A DNA stretch of 64,000 nucleotides from Diatrype stigma. Its lineage: Eukaryota > Ascomycota > Sordariomycetes > Xylariales > Diatrypaceae. Below, piece after piece: positions 43,046 through 54,101 of the stretch. The stretch's first letter is position 1; every line of letters starts with the position of its first letter. The stretch spans positions 30,305-94,304 of the forward strand of contig JAKJXP020000141.1 of the NCBI GenBank assembly GCA_022225965.2, in the 5' to 3' direction. The notes beneath the pieces were generated by a model. The model worked only from the letters and a program-made list of their open reading frames with translations. It did not search any database and was not told the origin of the DNA. Both the position numbers and the translations under genes were made by a program.

Positions 43046-44567
43046 TTAGAACCTCTGTGTCGTGAAGCTATCCTCTTGCTCCACGATAGGAGGTTCCATA
43101 CCTGCCGGGTGCGAAAGCGAATTCTGAGCAGTTGCCAAGATACTCGTGGGATTCTTTATTGTAACACTAGGGTCGATGGTGCGGACATCATAGCTGGGAT
43201 CCGCCAGCTCCTGATAATTTGGCCGGACTGCGGCCCTCAAGCTACGCCTAGGCTGGTGGCTGGCCCTATCCACAGACTCCAAGCCAACAGCCTTAGCTCC
43301 TTTGAAGCCTGTGTCTTCCAGGGAGGGGGGTGTTTCTCGAACGCGGCTGGTCTGTTGAGTTGTCTCGGGCTGATGGTTCTCAGACTGATTTGCGACGCCT
43401 CCCACAGAGTCTGACATACCGGGTGTGTCTAGTCAGGTTGATAAGTACTCGACACAATCTTTGTCTTGGAACATAAGGCGTAACGATTGCTATATGGGAA
43501 ACGCTTACAATGGTAGTTTCTGCCATTGGCTCTTTGCTGTACCCATTCCTCTTTGACATCCAAGACTGATCAAACGACCGTCAGTTGAAGAGTCCAACAA
43601 AAAGGGAGGTTGAAATATGTGTACCTTCGTGTGCATAGTTCCTGAGGATATATTCCTCGCTGTTACTATGAACATCGCCGGAATGGAGCTTGAAGTGATT
43701 GATGGCCCGAGACTCTTCAAGAGGGTTTCCCTTTGCCATCCAGCCGGTACAACCCCTTTTATTGCACCTTACAACCCAGAACCTATCGGAGAATTTGAAA
43801 ACAAACTCCTGGTTGCGAATATCACCATGGTGCAAGAATGTTCGGGCACCATATGACTGCGCTGGCTCCCCTTTCTTCCGCGCTGGCTCGAAGTAGTCAT
43901 GCACCGTTCGGGTACGCTTTCTACCTCTACCCCTTGAAAAAGTTGTATGGGGCCTTATTCTTGCGCATTTCTCTTGGTTCTCGTATTGACCGTTACTTCC
44001 CTGTCGCTTTCGACTTTGACTTTGAGCTGGATCATGGGCGTTTGCTAGTATGGGTCTAGGGCGCGTGGCGCTATCTTGGTTATCGGCAGATGGGGCGGTG
44101 CTGTCATGACTGATTTGAAGACCAGGGCTGACTTCTGGTCTGGGGACCTTTGAGTGGGTGATGTAACTTCCATCGGGTGGGTGACTTTGCTGACTGGCAC
44201 TATCAGGAAGAAATGTGGTTTTGGGTCGGTCGTCTAGATGCTGCGTTGCCAGAATCAGGGCTTTTACAGCATCGGGTGATGGTTGTATGGCCAGTGTGTC
44301 AATCCTATCAATTGTATTTCTCACATGCTTGTCGCCGATACCAGAACTTGAAAGTATGGAATGAAGAAATCTAATGCGGCTTAACTTGGCATGCTGGAAG
44401 GAATCCTCGTTCTCTTTGATCTTCGTTGCTAGGGCGTCGATGTATCGGTTCAGCTTGTCTTCACTTTCCCCCTTGATGGCCTTCAGGCTTCCTACAACCC
44501 AGTCTGCGTTCTTCTCCACCAAGTCTCTCTCCCAATTCCCCTCGATAGCTTCATGTTCTGGCGGCAT
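43046..44567 (-). CDS. unknown protein with a Cys/His motif of putative zinc-finger type
   Basis: Three exons, 44567-43625, 43565-43509 and 43410-43046, give 454 residues. Introns are 59 and 98 bp; intron 1 has CTGAC and TGATCAG. An alternative acceptor for the last exon would also keep the frame. The start is the ATG at 44567. Residues about 1-100 are helical and charged (NWERDLVEKNADWVVGSLK). A disordered basic stretch (SRGRGRKRTRTVHDYF) follows. A compact region around 250-300 reads EFVFKFSDRFWVVRCNKRGC, then HFKLHSGDVH. The CX4C and HX3H spacing suggests a zinc site. The C-terminal 120 residues are low complexity. Similar arrangements occur in uncharacterised fungal proteins. Function is unknown. 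Confidence 0.68.
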
Positions 44568-45870
44568 CTGCAAGATCGAATGATAGGAGCCAAGACAGGA
44601 TGACTTTTACGTTGGCTTTCGAAGTATAAAGTAAGAGATCGAGCCAATGTAAAAGGAATCAGTTGCCAATAGGCCAATCTTTTTCCAAGTATGATTGATA
44701 AGTGGTTAGCATCAACTGAAGGTTAGTCGGTGTGCCCGTTTGAATATTGCTTGGGGTTTGAAGTTTATGAGAATTGCCAAATATGCAGTGTCCCGGGTCG
44801 CTAGATCTGTAGGAAGCCGTACTGGCAATTGTCATGCGTTGCGAGCAGCTCCGAATGCAATACACCAGCCATTACATCACCCCTATTTTTCACAGATTTA
44901 GTATACTATAGTTTATACATTCTGCTGTAACTAATTCGTGAGAACGCAACATGCCATGGCAACGTAATGCCTAGCTACAGATTTCTTAACGGTCTTCATG
45001 TTTCGTTTTATCAAGAAAATCTGCTAACTATAGCCATATATGGTACGCCCGTATGGCATATCTGAAATAAGACGTGATGCTGCTATTGCATCTTACGGCT
45101 GCCCCTTAGTTAACGCCTCCGCGAGCGGTGCCTTCCACGAAGGGCTTGGTAGCAGGTGGTTCGAGTGAATTCTGGCTGTTCGTTATTTCAAGGATGTCAA
45201 TAGTGGCAAGGAAATAACTTGTGGCAGATAGGTGGGATTTATCTAGTAAGCAAGTACCTAAGTAGGTGTTGGGAATAGGGGGGATGGCTTGCAGGCAGCA
45301 GGTGGGGCACTGTAGATTTACGTAGTAATTCTCTATGAATGTAAGGATTGAAGAGGCTAGTTTGGCAATGGAATGCCCCTGTATTATCTGGACCAGGAAA
45401 GAGTGCCCACTAAGCTAGGAGTGTTCCTCAAGCTAATAACCCACTGGATCCATCATGTTGGCCAAGAGCCCTTGAGCTAGATATGTGCATCCATTACCTA
45501 ATAGTAGAAATAGAACCTGGAATTAGGTACTCAAGCGGTTAAAGAGGAGGTATGTAGCACCCACCCAATCCAGCCAAAATATATTGAAGTGCGGCAGTAG
45601 GTAAGAGCGGTAAGAGCTAGGTAACTACAGTACCTAGTCAGTGTCACCTACTTTGACTTTAGGTACTGGCCTAGTTTAGACAACCAAGGTCACGGGATTT
45701 CGTGTAACTTTGGCGTCTTTGTCCTCCTTCCTGCAACTCCAAGCTTAGGTACATTTCGATATTTCATTCAAACTTCCGCAGACTCCCAAACTTCCTCCAG
45801 CCAACTTTCATTGGGATTGCAGGCAGCATCGCTGGTCCCGTTGCTAGCAACTTATGATGCAAATGGCACG
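44568..45870. other. divergent intergenic between the Cys/His protein and the BRCT protein
   Basis: About 1.3 kb with no supported gene. Contains both promoters. TAGGTAC-type motifs recur at 45240-45700. Confidence 0.5.
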
Positions 45871-48800
45871 ATGGCTCCCAGAAAGACCACCAAGTTGAAG
45901 TCAGTAGTGGCAGCGGAAAAGAGAGCAATGAGCGGCAACAATGAGAGTCAAGACAGTCAGGCCCTTTTGGTCGGATTCATGCTGGAGCACGGCATTGGCG
46001 TGGTAAGTATGCCCGTATTGTGTCTTATCTTTTGTCTTTATTTTATGTCTTGCTTCATTCCACGTCCTGCTGCATGGTAGTTCGCAGATGCGGCCGTGCG
46101 GCCGCCTAAAGATCTACAATCGATCGGACATCGGAGCCGTTGACCAATCACTTGCTGGCCTTGGCTAAACTGGTTCTTGGCTGGCTAACAAACCTCTCAA
46201 CGATTCTAGACAAGCAGCTCGCCTGTACCTGAGGATAAGCAGCCTGGGAAGACAATAGAATTCCCGGGAGCGCAAGGTGATTCTGCCCGTTTTGTTCCTT
46301 GATTCATCATTATGCATCTTGTGTGTATTGACAGCTAGCAGCAGTCATTAGTTCGCGATTTGTACATCCGGTAGGTTACACGACATCTTACATTGACTAG
46401 CCACATCCCCAGATCTACAAGGATGGCACTGATCAAGTTCATCCGCATTAGAACCCGATCCCTGAAGTCGCGTCAAACGCGTCTGCGAATGACGCCACAG
46501 CTCAACCCAGTGGCAGGAAATTGAGGTTGTCTAGGAGCTCTAGTCAGCAGCAAAACCGTCGCGCAACTCCCTCTATTGCCGCAATCAATCAATCGATGCC
46601 TCACGATGCTCCTCAGATCAGCCGACCTCCCAATCTACCGATAAGGGACGATGATCCTCCACATTCCCCCACCCCAGCGCTCTCGGAACCAAACATGGAG
46701 ACTCTGTCAGAGTCTCCGACACAGTCGAACAACGGTCGCAGCTATGACCAGTACGAACGCGGAGACACTCAGTCTTCTCTCAACGGCGACTCCTACGACC
46801 ACCGAACCCTTAACGACGATGACACAGGGGCCGTAAGATTTGAGTTCGCCCATACCCAACACTTATTAGAAGATACAGCCCCCGTAGATACAGATGAACT
46901 GCCCACAGGGTATCACATCGATTCGCAAGAGCAACCAACATCTGGTTCTCCATTTATGCCCCCACCAGAGACACCCGCTGTGTTATCCAAAATATTACAA
47001 CCGAACACAAGTGAGCAGTTAATGGGGCTTTCGCAACTATTTGGTCAAACGCAGTATACATCGGCGGCTAAGAAAGCAAGCCCTACGTCTTCACGGCCAT
47101 CTCCCAATGTGTTTAACCAGAACACTGTTTCGCCAAACCTAGGAACCTCTTCGCCCCTGAAAGGCCGAGGCTTGCGAACTTCGCCGACTCATGATACCGA
47201 ATCGAGCCCAACCTTTCCCAGCCATACTTCCAGGCCGTCGGATGCAAAGGTGCCTCCTGCCGGTAGAAGAGAGGATCAAGCCATCGGTATAAATAAACTG
47301 GGCATTCATACAAGCCGGGTGGCTCCGGAGCCCCTGAGTGAATACCGACCTTTACACGATAGCGACACACAGTCAAGTACTCCAGGAGATCTTTCAGATC
47401 AGTTAAAAGAGCATGGTTTTGACTCCTATGATACTCAAGAAGCAGAGATGCGCCGTAGTCGCGCCGCGAAGCTGAAACGTAACAAAGCAGATTTATCACT
47501 CGCCGCGACCAAACTATCGCGCAATACGACGAAGCCTGGAAACCTTCAAGTGCCATCGACAAGCCGGCCGAAATCAAAAAGAAATCGGAAACAACTCTCG
47601 GACGCGGATCGGTACCTTGCGCAGTGTGATGGGAAAACTGAGACTGATAAGGACGTACCACAGGAAACTGTGGTTGACTCCCAAGGGCCGGCGCCTCCGA
47701 CGCAAAATGAGGCTACAGAGTTCCTGCGGGATGATAGTACCGATGGAAGCCAAGAAGATGTCCCAGAGTCAAGTGTATTGGTTCACAAAGACCTGCCTGA
47801 AACTACTGACGATGGAATGTTGGATTCAGGCGACCCACAAACGAGACCTGGCACTGCAAGGGGCAGCAAAGAGATGATACCGGAAACGAGTCCACCTGGT
47901 CACCTCGTACAACTCCCAAGGCTAATCGGTGATATTTTGAACCACAACTCTAGCGCTACCACTGCCAGCGCTGTAATCTCAATACCGGAGTTTCCTAATA
48001 GCGAACCTGGCTCATCTGTACAGTTGGGAAGGCAACAGGATGAGATCATTCCTGATGACAGACTCCCCCCACTTCCGCCCAGTCGTAGTCAACCTGTAGG
48101 GGGGTCGTCACCATCAGTAGTGCCTGCTTCCTCTGAGCAAGTGATTTCTCGGCGCTCAACTAGACTGAGAACCACTACACAAACCACTACGCCACTACCT
48201 TCAACAGATATTCCGTCGGAAGCAGACTCCAAAACGTCGACACTAACAACTCTTTCCGTTACACCCAACATTTCGTCAAGTATAACCCCAAACACCGAAG
48301 AAGCAGGTCGGCATGCTGCGGAACACGCCTTTCCATCCTCAGGTCCTATGTCATCCACGCTCCCGCCGTCTACGCGTGAGTCATCCCCAGCAGAAGCGAA
48401 GGTCCGAAGGCAAGGCCGACCTTTACTTCGGAATAAAACATATTCTAGCAAAAGCGTTCCCGGCAATAGTTTTGGATCTCGAACGCGTCGGAGCTCGCGA
48501 CATAGTTCGTTGTCCACTGATGATTTAGCCAAGTCACCCTCGACCTCGGCACCGGTTTCTGCACGGCGAAGAGATGATAGTCGGGTTTCGAGCCGTAGGT
48601 CTTTGAATACGTCGTTGTTTCATTCCCGCTTGTCGCGAGAGTCAAGTTCGAGGCATGGCGTGTTTGAAGGGATGGCATTCGCCATTTCCTTCCAAGGACG
48701 CCAAGCCAAGGAAAGCATTGACCAGTATAACGACAGGCTTGAGAAGGGGAAATCTATTGAACGATTGATTCGGCAAGAAGGGGGGCGAATTCTTGAAAGT

Positions 48801-49550
48801 GGCTTTAATGAACTCTTCCAATTCGACTCCCTTTCAGCAGCCGTAACCCCTTCTATCCCGGTGATGTCGAGCTCTTTGCGGTTGATCTCCCAGGATACCG
48901 GGTTCACGGCCCTCATCGCAGATGGACACTCACGAAAGGTCAAGTATATGCAGGCGCTTGCCCTCGGTCTTCCATGTCTTGCGCCAAAGTGGATCACAAG
49001 CTGCATAGCTAAGGGGACGGTGATTGACTGGTCATCATATCTGCTCTGTGCAGGCCAGAGTGCGTTGCTCGGCGACGCTATTCGTTCACGCAATCTCCAG
49101 CCATACGATGCCACCACTGCTGTGTTAGCAGAGGTCATCAACCAACGACCGAAATTGCTCGCGGGGACACAAATTCTTCTAGTCATGAAGAAGACCAAGA
49201 ATGAAGACAAGAGACAGCCTTATGTCTTCCTTGCACAGGTACTCGGCGGGTCTCTCATACGTGTGAACACCCCTGAGGAGGCAAGAGCCATGCTTTTGGA
49301 GCGGGAGAACCGCGGTGAACCATTCGACTGGGTCTACGCAGATGACCATACGCCGAACATTGAGGAAGCGCTGTTCGGTTCAAGAACCACTAGTGCAACG
49401 ACTTCGACGAAGAAACGGAAGCGTCAAGGTGCAGGAGAGAGCGAAGGAGACCGGGCACCGAAGAAGATTAGAACCCTCAACGATGAACTTGTGATCCAGA
49501 GCCTCATCCTAGGGCGCTTGATTGAGGACGAAGAGCTGGACGATACGTGA
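45871..49550 (+). CDS. Crb2/Rad9-like DNA-damage checkpoint mediator with tandem BRCT
   Basis: Exon 1 is 45871-46002 (GTAAGT donor) and exon 2 probably 46210-46276 (CTAAC branch, TTCTAG acceptor; encodes TSSSPVPEDKQPGKTIEF). The join to the main exon lies between 46277 and 46520 and is unresolved: one option uses a 35-nt exon near 46345, another an acceptor at 46467. The main frame, open from 46452, runs to 49550, for about 1100 residues. The first two thirds are disordered with many SQ/TQ sites (ESQDSQ, HTQHLL, GQTQYT, DTQEAE), as in Mec1/Tel1 targets. The C-terminus (48655-49420) has tandem BRCT repeats: GMAFAISFQGRQ, GGRILESGF, KYMQALALGLPCLAPKWI and LLAGTQILLVMKK. Crb2/Rad9 proteins bind marked chromatin and activate checkpoint kinases. 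The Tudor domain usual in that family is not visible. Confidence 0.85.
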
Positions 49551-49580
49551 TTACGAGTTTTATGGCGTTCAGAAAGACAA

Positions 49581-49624
49581 ATGGATGGGTGGGCGGACGG
49601 ACGGACGGATGGATGGATGGATAA
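49581..49624 (+). repeat. GGAT/GGAC tetranucleotide repeat
   Basis: Imperfect GGAC then GGAT units just after the stop of the BRCT gene, within its probable 3' UTR. Confidence 0.8.
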
Positions 49625-50247
49625 ATCATGTGGCTTGCATCTGAGGGGCGCCTGGCTGAAGATATTCATGTTCCCGAGGTGATCACATTTTGGGCTTGTT
49701 TCTTATTGTGCCTACACAAGGGAAACTGGCAGATACCCATTTTCTCGATTAAGGGACGGCAGATAGCTATAGCTACGAATCCTACTTGCTCATCGAGCGG
49801 CTAGCTTTTTTGTAGCGAACCATTCCGAAGCAGATACTCTGTTAATGAGCTGACATCCCAAATGCGCGTAGCAATGTTTTCCAATATTATTGTCGTACCT
49901 ACGCTGCTAGTTATCAGCGTTGGGGAGTCATGATACGACATGGCTAATCCTATCTTAAGGTGACTAGAGTTATCGCGGTATTCTTACTAGAAGCGGATTC
50001 TACCCCTGAAAGAAGAAGAGGTTGGACAGGTATTTATCCACGCAGAAGGAGTAGACTCTGTGGCTGGATCGGGCTCCTAGGTTCAGATCGGGAACAAGAA
50101 TCCGCCCACTTTTGAAACGAGGGGCCAGGAAGAGGCTACACTGAAATAAGAAGGCGATGAGAAGCATTTCCTTCTCCTGCGAAACTACAGGGCTGCGAAG
50201 GCTACGGTGCCAACATTCTCTGGTGTTAGAAGGTGATTGAAATCGCG

Positions 50248-50273
50248 AGAACAAGAACAAGAACAAGAACAAG
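50248..50273 (+). repeat. GAACAA hexanucleotide repeat
   Basis: About four tandem copies of GAACAA. Confidence 0.75.
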
Positions 50274-52032
50274 GATGCGCGATTGCCGATTGCCGCAATT
50301 TGCCGCAATGGGAAACCTGGACGCGGATGTGATTGCGAAAGTCGATGTTAAACTACCTACCTACTATGTAGATACGGGTACGTACACGCCATACTGGTCT
50401 ATACCGTTGCATATGAGGTAGAGTTCAGTTAGGCATGGCATTTTTATACTACTCTAGTCGTGTCTGTGGATATAACTCGCTCCACGCTGGAATAGCGAAT
50501 CGAAGGTGGAGTTGACGCGCGAGTCGTGCTTGCTTCGTTCACACCATCATCAACTGCATCGCTCCGGAAAGCAACATCCAATACAGTAAGTATAGGTATA
50601 GTACAGTTTCACAAGGCCTATCTTGAACTACGCAGTAGGCCATCCGGGTTATTCATTCATGTATATGGTCACTCGCCTTGCGATAAACTGCCCGTTGTAC
50701 ATAGTGGTGTACGCTGCATGATATGATATATATACATGCATGGGAGGCTACCACGTTAGGAAGTAAAGACTTCGAGCGCGTTTTCTGCCAAGAGGAGCGG
50801 TACGTATGTACCATCAATAGATCCGGCGACGAACCGGTGGGCGAGCAGCCTTGTTCATTGGGTAGGATAGATCAATCGAACATTGACTTCGCGCTAGCCA
50901 CAAATACTACATACATACGAGGCGCAAATAGCCCGTATTTCTTATGTACTTTTGCCATATATTCCTACCTGCTAAGTACTTGTTAGTACTTATTATTAAT
51001 TTAGTTCTATTATTTCCGATAAGTTACCAGTACTTAAGTATAGGAAATAGTTTACGAATATTTTATATATATAAGTCTATATGTACATTACTTGGAAAAG
51101 CTATATATTTATCGTTTTGATACATACGTCGTCGTCGCCAAAAATACAGCAAAATGGCAGTAAGTGTGGCTTGATTCCAGTACAAATCAGGGAATTAGCG
51201 GGGGCAAGTGACGGCTAGCGCCCAAGTCAATGTTCGATTGATCTTACGTCTCTATTCATTGCGTGTGTTGTTGCGCTGTTGTGAGTGTCAAAGGTAAGGA
51301 TAAGGAGCCTCGGCAAACCAGTTTAGTTAGCACCAACTGCGCCGCCGGCTCTTAGACACGGGTACGACAGACGTAGAGAAAGAAACTAATAACTGACTAA
51401 CTAATGGGTTTAACTTCCCAGGTCCCAATCCTCATTCTATGAAATACTTCCCTCACACTTGGGAAGAGAGAAAGGAAAGGGAGGCCTTTTGCTTGGGAAG
51501 AAATGGATGGGTAACCTTGCCAAGTTGAAGAAAGGCACTTACATAGAAACACCCATCAAAACTTCCTATCGCGGGGAGTACGCCGCTTCGATGCAGCAGT
51601 TGGACCACCGGTCGCCTTGCAGATTCGCAAGTGCGGGGACGCAACTAGTTCATGTGTGGCTTGCTCTTTTGTGTGCCCCTGCCTGACAAGTAGGCGGCTC
51701 GGGGGTTGTCGCAGAGCGGTGCAGGGGGAGGGGAGCGAGGGCGGATGAGAAAAAAAGCCAAATGCAACCTCGATGCTTCTTCCGATAACTAGGGCCATTG
51801 CGTTCCGCTGATTCGGTATTTCTTATTGACAAGGGCACGCGCGAGATAAGCAAACAAAAGCAAGCATGGCAGCAGAGATGCATGAGATGAGAACTGCATA
51901 TATTCAGCTGGCCACGAGCACGCGCTCTTTCGAGGTAGCCATGTAGATTCATGATGGGCTCTCTCTTGCAGCATGCACTGCATGTTGTAGCCGGTATTGT
52001 TGAGGTTGCTCGGACTCCTACATGCAGTCCAG

Positions 52033-52086
52033 TTTATATAATACAATGTAATATAATAGATATATATAGATATATATAATATATGC
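52033..52086 (+). repeat. AT-rich TATA/GATATATA simple repeat
   Basis: Purely A/T with occasional G and C; contains two copies of GATATATATA. Confidence 0.75.
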
Positions 52087-53863
52087 ATCCCTGTAGCTAA
52101 GCGTTGTTAGTGTCTCATTAAGCAAGGAAGAAGGGGACCAAAGTGAAAAATGAGAGATATTATGAAGTTTGTATATTGCACCCAACGTTTGCTCCCAACG
52201 TATATTCGTCTTTACATCTGGTATCGGCGCAACTACCGGATGGAGCTCGGCAAGGGCCACTGTCTTAAGAAGACTCTTAAGATGTATGAAGCCCTGGTTT
52301 GGTTGGTTCCTTGCAGCAGCGAGTTGGCCATCAAGCAGGTTTTGGTTGAAGAGAATCTCGGAGTCGCAAGGCTCAGAGATCCTTAACCCTTAATAGCCAA
52401 TGTTATAGCCTTATAGGGTACTCAAGTGCCTTCTCTGGCCAAGTTTTTTCTTCTGGCTCGGAACCCACCGAGCGTGATGACGTGAAGTCAAGCGAACACC
52501 TTCGTCATTCCAGTCTTGGAAGGGTCGGTGTATGCAATTGTTCACGAAGACGGAAGGATCATTCACGATGCCTGTTTTACCCTGTTCTATGTACGAGGCA
52601 CAGAGGCTTGCTTGCTATTCTGTATGATAGTAGTAGGTATTATACCTCTCAACAAGAATAGAACTATCCTACATGCCTAGCTACCTATGTAAGTTCGTAG
52701 GTAATCTCTTAGTAAGTAACGTAGCCAGGTCCGAAAGTGTCGACTAAACTCGGTAGGTAGACATTGTCTTAGACTAGAACCGAATTGAGCATCCCGGGCC
52801 CATTGAGCGGACTTGGTGTTCTTCTCAATCGGGAAGAGGCTGACTCTAACATCATATAGTAGTTAAACAATGCCCTTGTTTGTCTCTGGACAAGTTCTGC
52901 TTCGCGTGGGGGTTTGCAGATGAGACAGTTTGAGAACTGAGACCCCTCTATAATGCTGCTGTACATAGTAAGCTGTGGCACGCTCAGGTCTCGTTGTTTG
53001 CTTCAACTCGACAACACCTCAACAGCATAGAGTAAGGTGGCATGCTTCTTGAGTTGAATCCCAAACCCCGAATCCGACATGGTTTCGGTCGGCCAGGAAC
53101 GCTTTCCGCTGATCATTTCGTAGTCGCGGGGATCTAAGCGCTCGAGTTTGGGGAAAAGCCCCGAGCCCCGAGCCTCCTAAAAACCCGCCTTCCATAGTGT
53201 CGCCTGGTAGCGAATCTATGTATGTAACTATGTATGATTCGCTACGCTCCATTTCAATACATCATATCTTGTTATTAGTACGAATCCCTTGCCTGACTGC
53301 GGTAGGTACCTACCCCTTCGACGTTGAATACTGTCTATCACTCACGTCACGACGGTCCACAGCGATTCCCCGAGGTGAAGGGCTCTCTGTTAATCACTTT
53401 CGTATTCATCGCTCAATCAATTGAGTTGAGAGGGGCTTGTCATTTGAAAAAGGTAATATGTAGTTAACGTTACTTTGATTCGAACACGAGAGGACCTGTG
53501 TGTGGTATGTGTCGAATTCAGGCTTTCAGGGATCCATACACCTATAGCTGTCGGCTTTTATACATACGTAGAAGCTTCCGTGCGGCTCTCTAGTCTGCTA
53601 GACTGCCTACCATCCAGGTAATAAGTAGTCAGTTATTGGAGGCTCAGAGATCGTTGCAGCGGTTGGCGTACTTTGTTACTCGCTCCGCCTAATACCGGCC
53701 GTTCGCTTTTAGGCGGAGTGAGTGCAACGGTTACAGATGTACTTTTATGAAGTCGAAAAAGGAGCCCGCCCACCTGTTGTCCGATGTGACCGCTGAAGGC
53801 GGGCTGGCGGGATGTCGTAAGCGGGCTAGCGCCGCAGCTGCAACCGATACAGCTGTGCAACTG

Positions 53864-53907
53864 CGGCGACGGCGACGGCGACGGCGATGGCGATGGCGAT
53901 GGCGATA
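53864..53907 (+). repeat. GGCGAC/GGCGAT hexanucleotide repeat
   Basis: About seven units shifting from GGCGAC to GGCGAT. On the minus strand it reads as a Ser-Pro run inside a non-credible frame. Confidence 0.8.
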
Positions 53908-54074
53908 GCAAGCACGGAACATTACCTTGACAGCCGGCCATGGGCTAGGGGAAGAATAAAAGCCTCTGTCGTCCTTGTCGTCCGACATTCGCCTCCGGCC
54001 TCCCAATCATTTTAAGCTTGGTGACCATGTAAATCGTGTAATGTCAGTACCTAGGATGTGAATAGACTCAAGTC

Positions 54075-54101
54075 TGTGTGAGTGAGTGAGTGAGTGAGTG
54101 C
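54075..54101 (+). repeat. GAGT tetranucleotide repeat
   Basis: About five perfect GAGT units with flanking partial copies. Confidence 0.8.

Noticed and set aside
46088..46168. Possible exon starting with ATG at 46088 after TTCGCAG
   Set aside because: It would end the BRCT transcript at TAA after 26 codons; the exon at 46210 has better branch and acceptor signals and joins coding-like sequence.
53633..53941. Minus-strand Ser-Pro-rich frame
   Set aside because: The SP run is simply the GGCGAC/GGCGAT microsatellite read on the minus strand.
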